NCBI GenBank assembly: GCA_035384605.1
Contig: DAOOIV010000032.1
Span: 1 to 47,000, forward strand
Reading direction: 5' to 3'
DNA from: Phycisphaerae bacterium
GTDB lineage: Bacteria > Planctomycetota > Phycisphaerae > UBA1845 > PWPN01
DNA: 47,000 bases
Positions within the stretch are counted from its first letter, which is position 1; each line of letters begins with the position of its first letter. The translations under genes and the position numbers were made by a program. Shown piece by piece: positions 42,760-47,000 of this stretch. The notes under the pieces are model-generated. The model did no database searches. It was not told the origin of the DNA and saw nothing but the letters and a program-made list of their open reading frames with translations.

Positions 42760-43809
42760 CTACCTGATCCCGGCCCGCTCTTTTTCCAGCAGCCGTTGCT
42801 GTTCTCGCCGGAAAGCCTGAAACTCGTCGAGCTTCTTGCGTTCGAGGGTATCGGCCTCTTCGAGCCGCGGTTCCCACGAAAACTCGACGTGCTCCCAGCT
42901 CAGCTTGTCGCCGTCGCAGCGGAACACCGTGTAGCCGGGCGGCGAACCAACCCAGTCGCCCGCCCACCACGCGCCGCTCGCAGCCGCGCTCGTCAGGTAC
43001 CAAACCCCGTGATACCGCATCTCCTCGATGTTATGGCTGTGTCCTTGCAGCAGCGCCTTGACCTTGTGCCGTTCCAGAATGATCCGAAGCTCCCTTGTGT
43101 CCCAGAGTACCATGCTGCCGTCCATGGCCTTGTAGTTGGGGTCGCCCAACAGTTGGCCGCGATTGCACGATGCCGCGATGTGCGTGACGGCTACGGTCGG
43201 TCGACCGCCGGCCTTGCCAAGATCGTACGCCAGCCATTCCAACTGCTCCGGCCCGATCCGCGGCTCATACGTCGGGTTGTCCTTGCCGCCGACCGGGAAA
43301 ATGCTGTCGAGCACCACAAAGTGCCAGCCGCCATGGTCGAAGCTGTAGTAGCTCTTTTTCCAACCCAGCAGGTCCATGATCATCTTCTTGCCGATGTCCG
43401 GGTCGTCAACCGGTACCTTGCGTCGCGACGACCATCCCAGCGCGTCGTGGTTGCCCATGCAGTTGTAGTACGGAATGCCCGAAGCGTCCGTGATTCCCTT
43501 GTACAGCCGAACACACTCCTCGAATTCGGACTTGGCCGTGTAGTTGCCGTCGAAAGCCATATCGCCGCCCATCAGGATGAACGCCGGCCTGGGCTTGAGC
43601 TGCCGTAGGGTCTCGATGCACTTACGGTATCCCTCGTCACCTTTTCGCTTGCGAGTCACGTGCATGTCGGTCAGGTGAACGAAGGTAAACGGCTCAACTT
43701 GCCCGCTGGGCTGCACAGCCGGGAATGGGTCCTTGAGGAACTCAGGTAACGACGCCGCCGCACCGGCCGCAGACAGGCCGCCTATCAGTTCGCGTCGCGT
43801 GATGCTCAT
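42760..43809 (-). CDS. Exported calcineurin-like metallophosphoesterase
   Basis: A 349-residue protein. The N-terminus SITRRELIGGLSAAGAAA is a twin-arginine-type signal. The metal-binding motifs of the calcineurin-like superfamily are in order: HLTDMHV, GGDMAFDG, GNHD, THIA and GHSH. The C-terminal tail is rich in Glu/Arg and helical. Known relatives are 3',5'-cyclic nucleotide or phospholipid phosphodiesterases; the substrate here is unknown. AGGAGG five bases before the ATG at 43809 supports the start. It is encoded on the same strand as the FAH-family lipoprotein, 140 bases downstream of it. Confidence 0.9.
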   Translation of the reverse strand: MSITRRELIGGLSAAGAAASLPEFLKDPFPAVQPSGQVEPFTFVHLTDMHVTRKRKGDEGYRKCIETLRQLKPRPAFILMGGDMAFDGNYTAKSEFEECVRLYKGITDASGIPYYNCMGNHDALGWSSRRKVPVDDPDIGKKMIMDLLGWKKSYYSFDHGGWHFVVLDSIFPVGGKDNPTYEPRIGPEQLEWLAYDLGKAGGRPTVAVTHIAASCNRGQLLGDPNYKAMDGSMVLWDTRELRIILERHKVKALLQGHSHNIEEMRYHGVWYLTSAAASGAWWAGDWVGSPPGYTVFRCDGDKLSWEHVEFSWEPRLEEADTLERKKLDEFQAFRREQQRLLEKERAGIR

Positions 43810-43949
43810 TCATTCCTCCTCACGGGCGTGCCGGGTTCACACAGGCCTTGTCGCGGAAACCCAGATGATGAGACCAGGTTTTCAGTCGCCAGTGTCACTT
43901 TTCAGTTTCGCTTTTGACCGCCTACTGATCACTGACAACTGATAACTGA

Positions 43950-44801
43950 CTACTTCTCCGCCACAACGGGATTCCTCAGCACCCCAACGTGCTCGATCTC
44001 GACCTCCAACACATCGCCCGGCTTGATGGCCGGGGTCTTTCCCATCGTCCCCGTAAAAATCAGATCGCCCGGCTCCAGCGTCACGTGACGGCTGGCAAAG
44101 CTCACAATCTGCGAGCAGTTGAAGATCATGTCGCTGGTCCGCTGCTGTTGCGTCACCTGACCGTTGACCCGAGAGGTCAACAACAGGTCATCGTAATTGA
44201 CCCCCGCGACCACGAACGGACCGCACGGCCCGAACGTGTCGCTGCCCTTGGCCCGCCACCACTGCCGGTCGTTGGCCTGCCAATCGCGGGCGCTGATGTC
44301 ATTGCCGCAAGTAACCCCCAGCACGTAATCGAGGGCCTCGGCCTCTGACACATTCCTGGCCCGCTTGCCCATGACAACGACCAGTTCGCCCTCCAGATGG
44401 ACTTCCTTGCTGCCGGCGGGCAGGACAACGGCGTCTCCCGGCCCGATCAGGCAGGAGGGCGCCTTGAAGAACAACTCGGGGTTGCTCGGCTTGGGCTGCG
44501 TGCTCAAGTGGCTGGTGTAGTTCCCTGCCATCCCCAACACTTTCGTCGGGCGGGCTGGAACCAGCATCTTGACCTCGGCCAGGCGGTATGATCGTCCTGT
44601 TCTCTGCCGGGCTCCGAAAAGGTCCCCTTTGATTTCGTGGATCGTGTCGCCCTCGACGATCCCGTAAGCCTCCTGACCGCCCGCGCAAAAACGGGCATAC
44701 CGCGTGATCCCGGCATCAGTCGGGCGGTGCGCCTTGTCCATATCGAGCGAGGCGCACCCGGCTAAGGCGGAAAAAACCGTGTTGAGCAGAATCCATCTCA
44801 T
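43950..44801 (-). CDS. Fumarylacetoacetate hydrolase-family lipoprotein
   Basis: A 283-residue protein. The catalytic part (residues about 70-280) is a normal FAH domain: GMAGNYTSH, LEGELVVVMG with the Glu metal ligands, VTCGNDISARDWQ, and GDLIFTGTMGKTPAIKPGD. Enzymes of this family cleave or decarboxylate beta-diketo acids (for example 2-hydroxyhepta-2,4-diene-1,7-dioate isomerase) and are usually cytoplasmic. Here the N-terminus is a lipoprotein signal with lipobox LAGC (Cys16) after a short hydrophobic run, so the protein would be exported. GAGGAG seven bases before the ATG at 44801 supports that start. It is divergent from the Tat-exported aldo/keto reductase. Confidence 0.88.
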   Translation of the reverse strand: MRWILLNTVFSALAGCASLDMDKAHRPTDAGITRYARFCAGGQEAYGIVEGDTIHEIKGDLFGARQRTGRSYRLAEVKMLVPARPTKVLGMAGNYTSHLSTQPKPSNPELFFKAPSCLIGPGDAVVLPAGSKEVHLEGELVVVMGKRARNVSEAEALDYVLGVTCGNDISARDWQANDRQWWRAKGSDTFGPCGPFVVAGVNYDDLLLTSRVNGQVTQQQRTSDMIFNCSQIVSFASRHVTLEPGDLIFTGTMGKTPAIKPGDVLEVEIEHVGVLRNPVVAEK

Positions 44802-45011
44802 CGTTGAGCTCCTCAATCGTATATGGGGGCAATTCATGTTTGTTCCCGGCGGCCGGCTCGACGATTGACAGTGAACCGAAACCCGCGTCGCCCCGCGCCC
44901 ATTTGTAATGCATACGGGCTTCTCTCGCCACTGGCGAACCGGCCGGCTTTTCACGGCCCGGGCATCGCGGTACTCTGGAAGGCGCCACGACATCAGATAG
45001 CGGAGGATGCG

Positions 45012-46250
45012 ATGGTGGACGCGAACAACAGGACGCGCGGGCGAATCGGACCCCTCTCCCGTAGAACCATACTTGGTGCGGGCTTGGCGTGTGGCGTCGA
45101 AGCATTGCCCCAGACGCCCGCCACCCAATCGACTCAGCCGGAAGCCCTTCCCCGCCGCCCCCTCGGCAGGACCGGCGCCCAGATCACCCGGCTGGTCATG
45201 GGCGGCAGCTTCTCGGAGTACGGCCCACGCCTGCTGGACTTCGCTTTCAGGTCGGGCATTCGCTCCTTCGACATGGGCGATTTCTACGCCGGCTACAAGG
45301 CTGAGACCATCCTCGGTGAATGGGTTCGCAAACGAGCCAATCGCAAGGATGTCTTCATCATCAACAAGGCCAGAACTACGGAGCCCGACGCTTTCGTCAA
45401 GCGCCTGAATGAGGCTCTTTCCAAGATGAAGATCGACACGATCGACGCCTTCTTGCTGCATGGTATCCAGGATCCACGACTGCCCCTCGATAGGGATGGC
45501 GTTTGGAGCAAAACCAAGGAAAAGCTCATCCGCGATAACAAGATCCGCTTCATGGGCTTCAGCGTTCACGCGGAGATGCCGTCGCGAGTCGCCTGTCTGA
45601 ACAACGCTGCCAGGAGCAAGTGGGTGGATGTGGTGATGGTGGCATGCGATCCGGGGTTGATTCGCTCCTCGCCGGATCTGAACAGCGCTCTGGACGCATG
45701 CGCAAAGGCGGGTATCGGCCTGCTGGCAATGAAAACCGGCCGTGGGCTGGGTGCCCCGGCTACTCAGCCCGCGAGCGTAAGAGAGGCCTTCCGCAAACTG
45801 GGCCATTCGCCTCACACGGCCATGCTGGCCGGCATCTGGAGCGACGAGCGGTTTGCCGCGGCCTGCTCGGAGATGCCCAGTATCCAGATCATCGAGGAAA
45901 ACGCCGCTGCCGCGAGGTCTCTCCATAAGCCGTTTGACGCCGAACAATGGAAGACCTTCGACGAGGCCGCGCACGGTCTTTCGCGAGCGACGTGTCCCGG
46001 CTGCGACGGCTCATGCCGCAAGGCCGCCGGCACGCAGGCCGATCTGTGCGCCATCACCCGCTACCTGGCCTACTATCGCGAGAGCGGTAGCCGCGACTTG
46101 GCCCGCGAACTCTATAGCGCCTTGTCTCCCGAACTCCGCGATTGGGCCGGCGCCGACCTTCGCGCCGCCTCTCGGGCTTGCCGCGCACACGTGGATTTCG
46201 AGTCGCTCATCCCGCTGGCCAAACGCCTCCTGGAATCAGAACCGGCGTGA
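45012..46250 (+). CDS. Tat-exported aldo/keto reductase with C-terminal Cys cluster
   Basis: A 412-residue protein. The twin-arginine signal SRRTILGAGLACG is followed by an aldo/keto reductase barrel at about residues 50-300: RPLGRTGAQITRLVMGGS, FDMGDFYAGY with the catalytic Asp/Tyr, and IDAFLLHGIQD. The C-terminal region has a C-x2-C-x3-C motif with a fourth Cys ten residues on (CPGCDGSCRKA...DLC), which may hold an iron-sulfur cluster as in the 4Fe-4S aldo/keto reductase group. The substrate is unknown. GGAGG five bases before the ATG at 45012 supports the start. It is divergent from the FAH lipoprotein, with 210 bases between. Confidence 0.9.
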   Translation: MVDANNRTRGRIGPLSRRTILGAGLACGVEALPQTPATQSTQPEALPRRPLGRTGAQITRLVMGGSFSEYGPRLLDFAFRSGIRSFDMGDFYAGYKAETILGEWVRKRANRKDVFIINKARTTEPDAFVKRLNEALSKMKIDTIDAFLLHGIQDPRLPLDRDGVWSKTKEKLIRDNKIRFMGFSVHAEMPSRVACLNNAARSKWVDVVMVACDPGLIRSSPDLNSALDACAKAGIGLLAMKTGRGLGAPATQPASVREAFRKLGHSPHTAMLAGIWSDERFAAACSEMPSIQIIEENAAAARSLHKPFDAEQWKTFDEAAHGLSRATCPGCDGSCRKAAGTQADLCAITRYLAYYRESGSRDLARELYSALSPELRDWAGADLRAASRACRAHVDFESLIPLAKRLLESEPA

Positions 46251-46284
46251 GCAGCAACGCCACCGCATGGTTGGGCAACGTCGA

Positions 46285-46300
46285 GGTCGCATCAGCGACC
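46285..46300. terminator. Stem-loop between convergent genes
   Basis: GGTCGC-ATCA-GCGACC is a perfect six-base stem with a four-base loop, 35 bases after the aldo/keto reductase stop and before the end of the convergent FAD-oxidoreductase gene. No T-run, so only a candidate bidirectional terminator. Confidence 0.35.
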
Positions 46301-46381
46301 GAGAGCTACCGCACCCGGATGCTCGAAACAGCAGGTCTGTCCTGTCCCTGGTGGCCGTAACCTGGCCCTGTGCCATACCTC

Positions 46382-47000
46382 TCACGGCACCGCCGGTACC
46401 CATTGAACCGCGTCCGCGATCACGTGTCCGTTGGTCCCTTCGTTGCGTATCTCAACGTAGCCTTCTGACCCGGCGTCGAAGCGGAATCTGCCGAGCAAGA
46501 CGAACGGCGGCTCGGTCGGGGCCTCTCGCTGATTCAGCGTCACGGTTTTATCTCCCTCGGCCGAGTGAATCACTACCGGCACGTTGCTCGCCCGGTTCGG
46601 GTTGGCGGCGTAAGCGATGCGCACCTCATACAGCCCGCTCGCCGGAAGCGTCGGTACGAATCGCACGGCCGCCGTGCCCTTGCCGCTGTTGTTGTCGTGC
46701 AGATACTCGCTGCCCACGAACGGCCTGACCGACATTCCCGACCGCCAGTCGCCTATCACCTTCGCGGCCTGATTGTCAACGACGATGCCGCCCATTGATC
46801 GGGGATTCAAGCCTTCCCCGACTGCCTCACCCATCGACAGCACCTGGCCCTGCTCCCGGAGCCGTTTCTGTAACCATGCGATGTCCACCTTGCCCACCGA
46901 CGTATCGTTTCGGACGGCCCACGCCGCCGCCAATCCGGCCGCGTGCCCCATGATCATGTACTGCGGTTCCATCCGCATCGACGAGTAGGCCACGTGCGAC
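46382..47000 (-). CDS. FAD-dependent oxidoreductase, C-terminal part (runs off the window)
   Basis: Partial; the N-terminal FAD domain lies beyond 47000. The visible part has the FAD_oxidored (PF12831) end SMRMEPQYMIMGHAAGLAAA, then KLDI-like IAWLQKRLREQGQVL. It then shows a golvesin/xanthan-lyase-like C-terminal beta domain: GIVVDNQAAKVIGDW, FVGSEYLHDNNSGKG, VPTLPASGLYEVRIAY, ADAVQWVP. That combination is common in planctomycete and acidobacterial exported sugar oxidoreductases of unknown substrate (family knowledge). It is convergent with the Tat-exported aldo/keto reductase. Confidence 0.88.
   Translation of the reverse strand, partial: SHVAYSSMRMEPQYMIMGHAAGLAAAWAVRNDTSVGKVDIAWLQKRLREQGQVLSMGEAVGEGLNPRSMGGIVVDNQAAKVIGDWRSGMSVRPFVGSEYLHDNNSGKGTAAVRFVPTLPASGLYEVRIAYAANPNRASNVPVVIHSAEGDKTVTLNQREAPTEPPFVLLGRFRFDAGSEGYVEIRNEGTNGHVIADAVQWVPAVP

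Noticed and set aside
44802..45974. Upstream extension of the FAH-family frame
   Set aside because: It runs antisense through the aldo/keto reductase gene. The lipoprotein signal and GAGGAG fix the start at 44801.

Overview
The window reads as a piece of chromosome from a high-GC member of the Planctomycetota (inference; a Phycisphaerae-like lineage would fit). Grounds: a secreted enzyme with a C-terminal dockerin-like calcium-binding domain, a DUF1559-style pseudopilin, a FAD oxidoreductase with a golvesin/xanthan-lyase-like tail, two uroporphyrinogen-decarboxylase-fold proteins beside sugar enzymes, Tat-exported oxidoreductases, many GTG/TTG starts and irregular Shine-Dalgarno use. I see no phage, IS element, CRISPR array or plasmid functions. 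It looks like ordinary chromosome with decayed genes and a small dispersed repeat family.

Layout. 85-2828: a divergent pair, a GT-C membrane glycosyltransferase and a methyltransferase. 2991-7647: YyaL/SPATA20-type thioredoxin-fold protein, a duplicated secreted protein, and a GlmM-like phosphohexomutase whose start overlaps the preceding stop. 7951-10470 (minus): a coupled trio uroD-like / L-rhamnose mutarotase / uroD-like, divergent from a GH29 alpha-L-fucosidase interrupted by an in-frame TAA. 12079-15114: tightly coupled neuA-neuB-neuC for CMP-sialic acid. 15579-19648: an HDOD signalling protein and a large dockerin-bearing glycosidase-like protein. 19898-21172: tRNA-Pro(UGG) and CorA. 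21233-24106: a methyltransferase, then a probable nitrosative-stress unit (Crp/Fnr regulator, 2[4Fe-4S] ferredoxin, YgbA-family protein) with an FNR-type box in the divergent region. 24497-30881: pseudopilin plus zinc-ribbon protein, a TIM-barrel-like protein, a hexapeptide acyltransferase, a neutral-ceramidase-like secreted protein and a duplicated secreted protein. 30996-37184 (minus): hpf, ptsN-like EIIA, HPr, EI, TIGR03936/DUF2344 protein and RNase E/G, a phosphotransfer and RNA/translation control block without any EIIB or EIIC. 37509-42194: two related secreted proteins and an M48 (Ste24-like) membrane protease. 42225-47000: an aldo/keto reductase pseudogene, a metallophosphoesterase, an FAH-family lipoprotein, a Tat-exported aldo/keto reductase and the C-terminal end of a FAD oxidoreductase.

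The most unusual signals are: (1) a family of about 60-96 bp dispersed elements (four copies) whose antisense strand encodes a partly conserved peptide, two copies of which flank the pseudopilin/zinc-ribbon gene pair as direct repeats; (2) the nonsense-interrupted fucosidase whose reading frame continues for 90 further codons of family-like sequence; (3) a glycosidase-like domain apparently inserted inside the second copy of a duplicated binding module; (4) the NO-response unit with a well-placed class II FNR promoter; (5) an HPr in which the regulatory serine position is asparagine.
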